Assembly (NCBI GenBank): GCA_963932145.1
Contig: OZ010603.1
Location: forward strand, 82,733,255 to 82,797,254
Source of the DNA: Acanthosepion lycidas
Lineage: Eukaryota > Mollusca > Cephalopoda > Sepiida > Sepiidae
DNA: 64,000 bases
Direction: 5' to 3'
Both the position numbers and the translations under genes were made by a program. Below, piece after piece: positions 1 to 12,524 of the stretch (position 1 is its first letter; each line of letters begins with the position of its first letter). The notes beneath the pieces were generated by a model. It did no database searches. It was not told the DNA's origin and was given only the letters and a program-made list of their open reading frames with translations.

Positions 1-535
1 TCACAGTTTATTTCTCTACTCTTTGCCATTCATATTTATATTTCCATTCTTTAATTTAGCATTAGGACAGGCCATTAACTCATTTATAATATGCCTAAAA
101 ATATTTCATATCCAAATTCATGGAAGAAGAGCAGCATGCAAATAATTGAGCCTCATCAGTCGGATTTCAGTGAAAAATTGTGTGGACATAAAGTGGGTGA
201 TCACAGTTTATTTCTCTACTCTTTGCCATTCATATTTATATTTCCATTCTTTAATTTAGCATTAAGACAGGCCATTAACTCATTTATAATCTGCCTAAAA
301 ATATTTCATATCCAAATTCATGGAAGAAGAGCAGCATGCAAATAACTGAGTCTCATCAGTCGGATTTCAGTGAAAAATTGTGTGGACATAAAGTGGGTGG
401 TCACAGTTTATTTCTCTACTCTTTGCCATTCATATTTATATTTCCATTCTATAATTTAGCATTAGGACAGGCCATTAACTCATTTATAATCTGCCTAAAA
501 ATATTTCATATCCAAATCCATGGAAGAAGAGCAGC

Positions 536-543
536 ATGCAAAT
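536..543 (+). promoter_or_regulatory. Octamer-like motif ATGCAAAT (example; recurs in nearly every A monomer)
   Basis: ATGCAAAT matches the canonical octamer bound by POU-domain factors such as OCT1. It lies at the same place in almost every A monomer. Exceptions I noticed include variants near 14,924, 37,719, 40,319, 41,315, 41,515 and 42,713. In B about half the copies have CTGCAAAT instead. The match is seen directly; binding in this organism is not shown. An 8-mer fixed by homogenisation of a repeat need not be functional. Confidence 0.2.
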
Positions 544-735
544 AATTGAGCCTCATCAGTCGGATTTCAGTGAAAAATTGTGTGGACATAAAGTGGGTGA
601 TCACAGTTTATTTCTCTACTCTTTGCCATTCATATTTATATTTCCATTCTTTAATTTAGCATTAGGACAGGCCATTAACTCATTTATAATCTGCCTAAAA
701 ATATTTCATATCCAAATCCATGGAAGAAGAGCAGC
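536..735 (+). repeat. Representative family A monomer
   Basis: This is a 200-bp copy close to the family A consensus, taken from the ATGCAAAT phase mark. In order it holds: ATGCAAAT at 1-8; the A-specific CAGTCGGATTTCAGTG at 22-37; a 5-A tract at 38-42; the 8-bp palindrome GTGATCAC at 62-69; a pyrimidine-rich strand at about 71-117 (10 purines in 47 bases); a 5-A tract at 162-166 in CTAAAAATATTTC; CCATGG at 183-188 (CATGG preceded by TT in other copies); and the purine-rich GGAAGAAGAGCAGC at the end. It is 33.5% GC with one CpG. No coding role is supported. Confidence 0.9.
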
Positions 736-934
736 ATGCAAATAATTGAGTCTCATCAGTCGGATTTCAGTGAAAAATTGTGTGGACATAAAGTGGGTGA
801 TCACAGTTTATTTCTCTACTCTTTGCCATTCATATTTATATTTCCATTTTTAATTTAGCATTAGGACAGGCCATTAACTCATTTATAATCTGCCTAAAAA
901 TATTTCATATCCAAATTCATGGAAGAAGAGCAGC

Positions 935-1932
935 ATGCAAATAATTGAGCCTCATCAGTCGGATTTCAGTGAAAAATTGTGTGGACATAAAGTGGGTGAT
1001 CACAGTTTATTTCTCTAGTCTTTGCCATTAATATTTATATTTCCATTCTTTAATTTAGCATGAGGACAGGCCATTAACTCATTTATAATCTGCATAAAAA
1101 TATTTCATATCCAAATCCATGGAAGAAGAGCAGCATGCAAATAATTGAGTCTCATCAGTCGGATTTCAGTGAAAAATTGTGTGGACATAAAGTGGGTGGT
1201 CACAGTTTATTTCTCTAATATTGCCATTCATATTTATATTTCCATTTTTAATTTAGCATTAGGACAGGCCATTAACTCATTTATAATCTGCCTAAAAATA
1301 TTTCATATCCAAATCCATGGAAGAAGAGCAGCATGCAAATAATTGAGTCTCATCAGTCGGATTTCAGTGAAAAATTGTGTGGACATAAAGTGGGTGATCA
1401 CAGTTTATTTCTCTACTCTTTGCCATTCATATTTATATTTCCATTCTTTAATTTAGCATTAGGACAGGCCATTAACTCATTTATAATATGCCTAAAAATA
1501 TTTCATATCCAAATTCATGGAAGAAGAGCAGCATGCAAATAATTGAGTCTCATCAGTCGGATTTCAGTGAAAAATTGTGTGGACATAAAGTGGGTGATCA
1601 CAGTTTATTTCTCCACTCTTTGCCATTCATATTTATATTTCCATTCTTTAATTTAGCATTAGGACAGGCCATTAACTCATTTATAATCTGCCTAAAAATA
1701 TTTCATATCCAAATTCATGGAAGAAGAGCAGCATGCAAATAATTGAGCCTCATCAGTCGGATTTCAGTGAAAAATTGAGTGGACATAAAGTGGGTGATCA
1801 CAGTTTATTTCTCTACTCTTTGCCATTAATATTTATATTTCCATTCTTTAATTTAGCATGAGGACAGGCCATTAACTCATTTATAATCTACCTAAAAATA
1901 TTTCATATCCAAATTCATGGAAGAAGAGCAGC
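935..1932 (+). repeat. Five-monomer signature block, copy 1
   Basis: Five consecutive monomers share a distinctive order of variants. The first has CCATTAAT, GCATGAGG and CTGCATAAAA. The second has GGTCACAG, CTCTAATATTGCC and CATTTTTAATTT (198 bp). The third has ATAATATGCC. The fourth has CTCCACTC. The fifth has ATTGAGTGG with CTACCTAAAA. The same five appear in the same order at 5,732 and 10,928. Copy 1 has private changes such as CTCTAGTC near 1,016. Confidence 0.88.
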
Positions 1933-2732
1933 ATGCAAATAATTGAGTCTCATCAGTCGGATTTCAGTGAAAAATTGTGTGGACATAAAGTGGGTGATCA
2001 CAGTTTATTTCTCTACACTTTGCCATTAATATTTATATTTCCATTCTTTAATTTAGCATTAGGACAGGCCATTAACTCATTTATAATCTGCCTAAAAATA
2101 TTTCATATCCAAATTCATGGAAGAAGAGGAGCATGCAAATAATTGAGTCTCATCAGTCGGATTTCAGTGAAAAATTGTGTGGACATAAAGTGGGTGATCA
2201 GAGTTTATTTCTCTACTCTTTGCCATTAATATTTATATTTCCATTCTTTAATTTAGCATGAGGACAGGCCATTAACTCATTTATAATCTGCATAAAAATA
2301 TTTCATATCCAAATTCATAGAAGAAGAGCAGCATGCAAATAATTGAGTCTCATCAGCCGGATTTCAGTCAAAAATTGTGTGAACATAAAGTGGGTGATCA
2401 CAGTTTATTTCTCTACTCTTTGCCATTCATATTTATATTTCCATTCTTTAATTTAGCATTAGGACAGGCCATTAACTCATTTATAATATGCCTAAAAATA
2501 TTTCATATCCAAATTCATGGAAGAAGAGCAGCATGCAAATAATTGAGCCTCATCAGTCGGATTTCAGTGAAAAATTGTGTGGACATAAAGTGGGTGATCA
2601 CAGTTTATTTCTCTACTCTTTGCCATTCATATTTATATTTCCATTCTTTAATTTAGCATTAAGACAGGCCATTAACTCATTTATAATCTGCCTAAAAATA
2701 TTTCATATCCAAATTCATGGAAGAAGAGCAGC

Positions 2733-5132
2733 ATGCAAATAACTGAGTCTCATCAGTCGGATTTCAGTGAAAACTTGTGTGGACATAAAGTGGGTGATCA
2801 GAGTTTATTTCTCTACTCTTTGCCATTAATATTTATATTTCCATTCTTTAATTTAGCATGAGGACAGGCCATTAACTCATTTATAATCTGCATAAAAATA
2901 TTTCCTATCCAAATTCATAGAAGAAGAGCAGCATGCAAATAATTGAGTCTCATCAGTCGGATTTCAGTCAAAAATTGTGTGAACATAAAGTGGGTGATCA
3001 CAGTTTATTTCTCTACTCTTTGCCATTCATATTTATATTTCCATTCTTTAATTTAGCATTAGGACAGGCCATTAACTCATTTATAATATGCCTAAAAATA
3101 TTTCATATCCAAATTCATGGAAGAAGAGCAGCATGCAAATAATTGAGTCTCATCAGTCGGATTTCAGTGAAAAATTGTGTGGTCATAAAGTGGGTGATCA
3201 CAGTTTATTTCTCTACTCTTTGCCATTCATATTTATATTTCCATTCTTTAATTTAGCATTAGCACAGGCCATTAACTCATTTATAATCTGCCTAAAAATA
3301 TTTCATATCCAAATCCATGGAAGAAGAGCAGCATGCAAATAATTGAGCCTCATCAGTCGGATTTCAGTGAAAAATTGAGTGGACATAAAGTGGGTGATCA
3401 CAGTTTATTTCTCTACTCTTTGCCATTAATATTTATATTTCCATTCTTTAATTTAGCATGAGGACAGGCCATTAACTCATTTATAATCTACCTAAAAATA
3501 TTTCATATCCAAATTCATGGAAGAAGAGCAGCATGCAAATAATTGAGTCTCATCAGTCGGATTTCAGTGAAAAATTGTGTGGACATAAAGTGGGTGATCA
3601 CAGTTTATTTCTCTACTCTTTGCCATTCATATTTATATTTCCATTCTTTAATTTAGCATTAGGACAGGCCATTAACTCATTTATAATCTGCCTAAAAATA
3701 TTTCATATCCAAATTCATGGAAGAAGAGCAGCATGCAAATAATTGAGTCTCATCAGTCGGATTTCAGTGAAAAATTGTGTGGACATAAAGTGGGTGATAA
3801 CAGTTTATTTCTCTACTCTTTGCCATTCATATTTATATTTCCATTCTATAATTTAGCATTAGGACAGGCCATTAACTCATTTATAATCTGCCTAAAAATA
3901 TTTCATATCCAAATCCATGGAAGAAGAGCAGCATGCAAATAATTGAGCCTCATCAGTCGGATTTCAGTGAAAAATTGTGTGGGCATAAAGTGGGTGATCA
4001 CAGTTTATTTCTCTACTCTTTGCCATTCATATTTATATTTCCATTCTATGATTTAGCATTAGGACAGGCCATTAACTCATTTATAATCTGCCTAAAAATA
4101 TTTCATATCCAAATCCATGGAAGAAGAGCAGCATGCAAATAATTGAGTCTCATCAGTCGGATTTCAGTGAAAAATTGTGTGGACATAAAGTGGGTGATCA
4201 CAGTTTATTTCTCTACTCTTTGCCATTCATATTTATATTTCCATTCTATAATTTAGCATTAGGACAGGCCATTAACTCATTTATAATCTGCCTAAAAATA
4301 TTTCATATCCAAATCCATGGAAGAAGAGCAGCATGCAAATAATTGAGTCTCATCAGTCGGATTTCAGTGAAAAATTGTGTGGACATAAAGTGGGTGATCA
4401 CAGTTTATTTCTCTACTCTTTGCCATTCATATTTATATTTCCATTCTATAATTTAGCATTAGGACAGGCCATTAACTCATTTATAATCTGCCTAAAAATA
4501 TTTCATATCCAAATCCATGGAAGAAGAGCAGCATGCAAATAATTGAGCCTCATCAGTCGGATTTCAGTGAAAAATTCTGTGGACATAAAGTGGGTGATCA
4601 CAGTTTATTTCTCTACTCTTTACCATTCATATTTATATTTCCATTCTTTAATTTAGCATTAGGACAGGCCATTAACTCATTTATAATCTGCCTAAAAATA
4701 TTTCATATCCAAATCCATGGAAGAAGAGCAGCATGCAAATAATTGAGTCTCATCAGTCGGATTTCAGTGAAAAATTGTGTGGACATAAGGTGGGTGATCA
4801 CAGTTTATTTCTCTACTCTTTGCCATTCATATTTATATTTCCATTCTATAATTTAGCATTAGGACAGGCCATTAACTCATTTATAATCTGCCTAAAAATA
4901 TTTCATATCCAAATTCATGGAAGAAGAGCAGCATGCAAATAATTGAGTCTCATGAGTCGGATTTCAGTGAAAAATTGTGTGGACATAAAGTGGGTGATCA
5001 CAGTTTATTTCTCTACTCTTTGCCATTCATATTTATATTTCCATTCTATGATTTAGCATTAGGACAGGCCATTAACTCATTTATAATCTGCCTAAAAATA
5101 TTTCATATCCAAATTCATGGAAGAAGAGCAGC
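2733..5132 (+). repeat. Twelve-monomer segment, copy 1
   Basis: This run of monomers reappears at 12,525-15,123. Shared markers in order are TCCTATCC, GTCAAAAATTGTGTGAAC, ATAATATGCC, ATTGAGTGG with CTACC, GATAACAG, AAAAATTCTGTGG with TTTACCATTC, ACATAAGGTG, and TCATGAGTCGG. The offset is 9,792 bp up to the TTTACCATTC monomer and 9,991 bp after it. Confidence 0.82.
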
Positions 5133-5731
5133 ATGCAAATAATTGAGTCTCATCAGTCGGATTTCAGTGAAAAATTGTGTGGACATAAAGTGGGTGATCA
5201 CAGTTTATTTCTCTACTCTTTGCCATTCATATTTATATTTCCATTCTATAATTTAGCATTAGGACAGGCCATTAACTCATTTATAATCTGCCTAAAAATA
5301 TTTCATATCCAAATCCATGGAAGAAGAGCAGCATGCAAATAATTGAGCCTCATCAGTCGGATTTCAGTGAAAAATTGTGTGGACATAAAGTGGGTGATCA
5401 CAGTTTATTTCTCTACTCTTTGCCATTCATATTTATATTTCCATTCTATAATTTAGCATTAGGACAGGCCATTAACTCATTTATAATCTGCCTAAAAATA
5501 TTTCATATCCAAATCCATGGAAGAAGAGCAGCATGCAAATAATTGAGTCTCATCAGTCGGATTTCAGTGAAAAATTGTGTGGACATAAAGTGGGTGATCA
5601 CAGTTTATTTCTCTACTCTTTGCCATTCATATTTATATTTCCATTTTTAATTTAGCATTAGGACAGGCCATTAACTCATTTATAATCTGCCTAAAAATAT
5701 TTCATATCCAAATCCATGGAAGAAGAGCAGC

Positions 5732-6729
5732 ATGCAAATAATTGAGCCTCATCAGTCGGATTTCAGTGAAAAATTGTGTGGACATAAAGTGGGTGATCAC
5801 AGTTTATTTCTCTACTCTTTGCCATTAATATTTATATTTCCATTCTTTAATTTAGCATGAGGACAGGCCATTAACTCATTTATAATCTGCATAAAAATAT
5901 TTCATATCCAAATCCATGGAAGAAGAGCAGCATGCAAATAATTGAGTCTCATCAGTCGGATTTCAGTGAAAAATTGTCTGGACATAAAGTGGGTGGTCAC
6001 AGTTTATTTCTCTAATATTGCCATTCATATTTATATTTCCATTTTTAATTTAGCATTAGGACAGGCCATTAACTCATTTATAATCTGCCTAAAAATATTT
6101 CATATCCAAATCCATGGAAGAAGAGCAGCATGCAAATAATTGAGTCTCATCAGTCGGATTTCAGTGAAAAATTGTGTGGACATAAAGTGGGTGATCACAG
6201 TTTATTTCTCTACTCTTTGCCATTCATATTTATATTTCCATTCTTTAATTTAGCATTAGGACAGGCCATTAACTCATTTATAATATGCCTAAAAATATTT
6301 CATATCCAAATTCATGGAAGAAGAGCAGCATGCAAATAATTGAGTCTCATCAGTCGGATTTCAGTGAAAAATTGTGTGGACATAAAGTGGGTGATCACAG
6401 TTTATTTCTCCACTCTTTGCCATTCATATTTATATTTCCATTCTTTAATTTAGCATTAGGACAGGCCATTAACTCATTTATAATCTGCCTAAAAATATTT
6501 CATATCCAAATTCATGGAAGAAGAGCAGCATGCAAATAATTGAGCCTCATCAGTCGGATTTCAGTGAAAAATTGAGTGGACATAAAGTGGGTGATCACAG
6601 TTTATTTCTCTACTCTTTGCCATTAATATTTATATTTCCATTCTTTAATTTAGCATGAGGACAGGCCATTAACTCATTTATAATCTACCTAAAAATATTT
6701 CATATCCAAATTCATGGAAGAAGAGCAGC
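5732..6729 (+). repeat. Five-monomer signature block, copy 2
   Basis: This is the same ordered set of five monomer variants as at 935-1,932, exactly 4,797 bp downstream (24 monomers minus the small deletions). It includes the 198-bp member with CTCTAATATTGCC and the member with CTCCACTC. A private change is TTGTCTGG near 5,975 where the other copies have TTGTGTGG. Confidence 0.88.
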
Positions 6730-7129
6730 ATGCAAATAATTGAGTCTCATCAGTCGGATTTCAGTGAAAAATTGTGTGGACATAAAGTGGGTGATCACAG
6801 TTTATTTCTCTACTCTTTGCCATTCATATTTATATTTCCATTCTTTAATTTAGCATGAGGACAGGCCATTAACTCATTTATAATCTGCCTAAAAATATTT
6901 CATATCCAAATTCATGGAAGAAGAGCAGCATGCAAATAATTGAGCCTCATCAGTCGGATTTCAGTGAAAAATTGTGTGGACATAAAGTGGGTGATCAGAG
7001 TTTATTTCTCTACTCTTTGCCATTAATATTTATATTTCCATTCTTTAATTTAGCATGAGGACAGGCCATTAACTCATTTATAATCTGCATAAAAATATTT
7101 CATATCCAAATTCATAGAAGAAGAGCAGC

Positions 7130-9729
7130 ATGCAAATAATTGAGTCTCATCAGCCGGATTTCAGTCAAAAATTGTGTGGACATAAAGTGGGTGATCACAG
7201 TTTATTTCTCTACTCTTTGCCATTCATATTTATATTTCCATTCTTTAATTTAGCATTAAGACAGGCCATTAACTCATTTATAATCTGCCTAAAAATATTT
7301 CATATCCAAATTCATGGAAGAAGAGCAGCATGCAAATAACTGAGTCTCATCAGTCGGATTTCAGTGAAAAATTGTTTGGACATAAAGTGGGTGATCAGAG
7401 TTTATTTCTCTACTCTTTGCCATTAATATTTATATTTCCATTCTTTAATTTAGCATGAGGACAGGCCATTAACTCATTTATAATCTGCATAAAAATATTT
7501 CCTATCCAAATTCATAGAAGAAGAGCAGCATGCAAATAATTGAGTCTCATCAGTCGGATTTCAGTCAAAAATTGTGTGAACATAAAGTGGGTGATCACAG
7601 TTTATTTCTCTACTCTTTGCCATTCATATTTATATTTCCATTCTTTAATTTAGCATTAGGACAGGCCATTAACTCATTTATAATATGCCTAAAAATATTT
7701 CATATCCAAATTCATGGAAGAAGAGCAGCATGCAAATAATTGAGTCTCATCAGTCGGATTTCAGTGAAAAATTGTGTGGACATAAAGTGGGTGATCACAG
7801 TTTATTTCTCTACTCTTTGCCATTCATATTTATATTTCCATTCTTTAATTTAGCATTAGGACAGGCCATTAACTCATTTATAATCTGCCTGAAAATATTT
7901 CATATCCAAATCCATGGAAGAAGAGCAGCATGCAAATAATTGAGCCTCATCAGTCGGATTTCAGTGAAAAATTGTGTGGACATAAAGTGGGTGATCAGAG
8001 TTTATTTCTCTACTCTTTGCCATTAATATTTATATTTCCATTCTTTAATTTAGCATGAGGACAGGCCATTAACTCATTTATAATCTGCATAAAAATATTT
8101 CATATCCAAATTCATAGAAGAAGAGCAGCATGCAAATAATTGAGTCTCATCAGCCGGATTTCAGTCAAAAATTGTGTGGACATAAAGTGGGTGATCACAG
8201 TTTATTTCTCTACTCTTTGCCATTCATATTTATATTTCCATTCTTTAATTTAGCATTAAGACAGGCCATTAACTCATTTATAATCTGCCTAAAAATATTT
8301 CATATCCAAATTCATGGAAGAAGAGCAGCATGCAAATAACTGAGTCTCACCAGTCGGATTTCAGTGAAAAATTGTTTGGACATAAAGTGGGTGATCAGAG
8401 TTTATTTCTCTACTCTTTGCCATTAATATTTATATTTCCATTCTTTAATTTAGCATGAGGACAGGCCATTAACTCATTTATAATCTGCATAAAAATATTT
8501 CCTATCCAAATTCATAGAAGAAGAGCAGCATGCAAATAATTGAGTCTCATCAGTCGGATTTCAGTCAAAAATTGTGTGAACATAAAGTGGGTGATCACAG
8601 TTTATTTCTCTACTCTTTGCCATTCATATTTATATTTCCATTCTTTAATTTAGCATTAGGACAGGCCATTAACTCATTTATAATCTGCCTGAAAATATTT
8701 CATATCCAAATCCATGGAAGAAGAGCAGCATGCAAATAATTGAGCCTCATCAGTCGGATTTCAGTGAAAAATTGTGTGGACATAAAGTGGGTGATCAGAG
8801 TTTATTTCTCTACTCTTTGCCATTAATATTTATATTTCCATTCTTTAATTTAGCATGAGGACAGGCCATTAACTCATTTATAATCTGCATAAAAATATTT
8901 CATATCCAAATTCATAGAAGAAGAGCAGCATGCAAATAATTGAGTCTCATCAGCCGGATTTCAGTCAAAAATTGTGTGGACATAAAGTGGGTGATCACAG
9001 TTTATTTCTCTACTCTTTGCCATTCATATTTATATTTCCATTCTTTAATTTAGCATTAAGACAGGCCATTAACTCATTTATAATCTGCCTAAAAATATTT
9101 CATATCCAAATTCATGGAAGAAGAGCAGCATGCAAATAACTGAGTCTCATCAGTCGGATTTCAGTGAAAAATTGTTTGGACATAAAGTGGGTGATCAGAG
9201 TTTATTTCTCTACTCTTTGCCATTAATATTTATATTTCCATTCTTTAATTTAGCATGAGGACAGGCAATTAACTCATTTATAATCTGCATAAAAATATTT
9301 CCTATCCAAATTCATAGAAGAAGAGCAGCATGCAAATAATTGAGTCTCATCAGTCGGATTTCAGTCAAAAATTGTGTGAACATAAAGTGGGTGATCACAG
9401 TTTATTTCTCTACTCTTTGCCATTCATATTTATATTTCCATTCTTTAATTTAGCATTAGGACAGGCCATTAACTCATTTATAATATGCCTAAAAATATTT
9501 CATATCCAAATTCATGGAAGAAGAGCAGCATGCAAATAATTGAGTCTCATCAGTCGGATTTCAGTGAAAAATTGTGTGGACATAAAGTGGGTGATCACAG
9601 TTTATTTCTCTACTCTTTGCCATTCATATTTATATTTCCATTCTTTAATTTAGCATTAGGACAGGCCATTAACTCATTTATAATCTGCCTGAAAATATTT
9701 CATATCCAAATCCATGGAAGAAGAGCAGC
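7130..9729 (+). repeat. Tandem higher-order repeat, units of 5, 4 and 4 monomers
   Basis: Three successive units begin at 7,130, 8,130 and 8,930 with a monomer carrying CAGCCGG, GTCAAAAATT and GCATTAAGAC. Each is followed by a TTGTTTGG, GATCAGAG and TCCTATCC monomer, then by a GTCAAAAATTGTGTGAAC monomer. The first unit is 1,000 bp. The second is 800 bp because one monomer is missing. The third lasts to about 9,729, after which the next monomer is the ATTGAGTGG type. The 4-monomer unit contains a hybrid monomer at 8,530. Confidence 0.85.
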
Positions 9730-10927
9730 ATGCAAATAATTGAGCCTCATCAGTCGGATTTCAGTGAAAAATTGAGTGGACATAAAGTGGGTGATCACAG
9801 TTTATTTCTCTACTCTTTGCCATTAATATTTATATTTCCATTCTTTAATTTAGCATGAGGACAGGCCATTAACTCATTTATAATCTACCTAAAAATATTT
9901 CATATCCAAATTCATGGAAGAAGAGCAGCATGCAAATAATTGAGTCTCATCAGTCGGATTTCAGTGAAAAATTGTGTGGACATAAAGTGGGTGATCACAG
10001 TTTATTTCTCTACTCTTTGCCATTCATATTTATATTTCCATTCTTTAATTTAGCATTAGGACAGGCCATTAACTCATTTATAATCTGCCTAAAAATATTT
10101 CATATCCAAATCCATGGAAGAAGAGCAGCATGCAAATAATTGAGTCTCATGAGTCGGATTTCAGTGAAAAATTGTGTGGACATAAAGTGGGTGATCACAG
10201 TTTATTTCTCTACTCTTGCCATTCATATTTATATTTCCATTCTTTAATTTAGCATTAGGACAGGCCATTAACTCATTTATAATCTGCCTAAAAATATTTC
10301 ATATCCAAATCCATGGAAGAAGAGCAGCATGCAAATAATTGAGTCTCATCAGTCGGATTTCAGTGAAAAATTGTGTGGACATAAAGTGGGTGATCACAGT
10401 TTATTTCTCTACTCTTTGCCATTCATATTTATATTTCCATTTTTAATTTAGCATTAGGACAGGCCATTAACTCATTTATAATCTGCCTAAAAATATTTCA
10501 TATCCAAATCCATGGAAGAAGAGCAGCATGCAAATAATTGAGCCTCATCAGTCGGATTTCAGTGAAAAATTGTGTGGACATAAAGTGGGTGATCAGAGTT
10601 TATTTCTCTAATCTTTGCCATTAATATTTATATTTCCATTCTTTAATTTAGCATGAGGACAGGCCATTAACTCATTTATAATCTGCATAAAAATATTTCA
10701 TATCCAAATTCATAGAAGAAGAGCAGCATGCAAATAATTGAGTCTCAGCAGCCGGATTTCAGTCAAAAATTGTGTGAACATAAAGTGGGTGATCACAGTT
10801 TATTTCTCTACTCTTTGCCATTCATATTTATATTTCCATTCTTTAATTTAGCATTAGGACAGGCCATTAACTCATTTATAATATGCCTAAAAATATTTCA
10901 TATCCAAATTCATGGAAGAAGAGCAGC

Positions 10928-11925
10928 ATGCAAATAATTGAGCCTCATCAGTCGGATTTCAGTGAAAAATTGTGTGGACATAAAGTGGGTGATCACAGTT
11001 TATTTCTCTACTCTTTGCCATTAATATTTATATTTCCATTCTTTAATTTAGCATGAGGACAGGCCATTAACTCATTTATAATCTGCATAAAAATATTTCA
11101 TATCCAAATCCATGGAAGAAGAGCAGCATGCAAATAATTGAGTCTCATCAGTCGGATTTCAGTGAAAAATTGTGTGGACATCAAGTGGGTGGTCACAGTT
11201 TATTTCTCTAATATTGCCATTCATATTTATATTTCCATTTTTAATTTAGCATTAGGACAGGCCATTAACTCATTTATAATCTGCCTAAAAATATTTCATA
11301 TCCAAATCCATGGAAGAAGAGCAGCATGCAAATAATTGAGTCTCATCAGTCGGATTTCAGTGAAAAATTGTGTGGACATAAAGTGGGTGATCACAGTTTA
11401 TTTCTCTACTCTTTGCCATTCATATTTATATTTCCATTCTTTAATTTAGCATTAGGACAGGCCATTAACTCATTTATAATATGCCTAAAAATATTTCATA
11501 TCCAAATTCATGGAAGAAGAGCAGCATGCAAATAATTGAGTCTCATCAGTCGGATTTCAGTGAAAAATTGTGTGGACATAAAGTGGGTGATCACAGTTTA
11601 TTTCTCCACTCTTTGCCATTCATATTTATATTTCCATTCTTTAATTTAGCATTAGGAAAGGCCATTAACTCATTTATAATCTGCCTAAAAATATTTCATA
11701 TCCAAATTCATGGAAGAAGAGCAGCATGCAAATAATTGAGCCTCATCAGTCGGATTTCAGTGAAAAATTGAGTGGACATAAAGTGGGTGATCACAGTTTA
11801 TTTCTCTACTCTTTGCCATTAATATTTATATTTCCATTCTTTAATTTAGCATGAGGACAGGCCATTAACTCATTTATAATCTACCTAAAAATATTTCATA
11901 TCCAAATTCATGGAAGAAGAGCAGC
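10928..11925 (+). repeat. Five-monomer signature block, copy 3
   Basis: This is the third copy of the ordered five-monomer block, 5,196 bp after copy 2. It keeps the 198-bp member and the CTCCACTC member. Private changes include ACATCAAGTGGG near 11,180 and GGAAAGGCC near 11,657. The unequal spacing (4,797 and then 5,196 bp) shows that the sequence between copies has gained or lost monomers. Confidence 0.88.
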
Positions 11926-12524
11926 ATGCAAATAATTGAGTCTCATCAGTCGGATTTCAGTGAAAAATTGTGTGGACATAAAGTGGGTGATCACAGTTTA
12001 TTTCTCTACTCTTTGCCATTCATATTTATATTTCCATTCTTTAATTTAGCATTAGGACAGGCCATTAACTCATTTATAATCTGCCTAAAAATATTTCATA
12101 TCCAAATTCATGGAAGAAGAGCAGCATGCAAATAATTGAGCCTCATCAGTCGGATTTCAGTGAAAAATTGTGTGGACATAAAGTGGGTGATCAGAGTTTA
12201 TTTCTCTACTCTTTGTCATTAATATTTATATTTCCATTCTTTAATTTAGCATGAGGACAGGCCATTAACTCATTTATAATCTGCATAAAAATATTTCATA
12301 TCCAAATTCATAGAAGAAGAGCAGCATGCAAATAATTGAGTCTCATCAGCCGGATTTCAGTCAAAAATTGTGTGGACATAAAGTGGGTGATCACAGTTTA
12401 TTTCTCTACTCTTGCCATTCATATTTATATTTCCATTCTATAATTTAGCATTAGATCAGGCCATTAACTCATTTATAATCTGCCTAAAAATATTTCATAT
12501 CCAAATTCATGGAAGAAGAGCAGC

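Noticed and set aside
597-604. GTGATCAC palindrome as a nuclear-receptor or restriction-modification signal
   Set aside because: The palindrome is real and frequent, but it is only eight bases, is lost in the GATAAC, GATTATT and GATCATT subtypes, and has no context to assign a function. I kept it only as a marker.
636-652. TATA-like promoter at CATATTTATATTTCC in each monomer
   Set aside because: It is plain AT-rich sequence in an AT-rich repeat, with no downstream gene or other promoter element.
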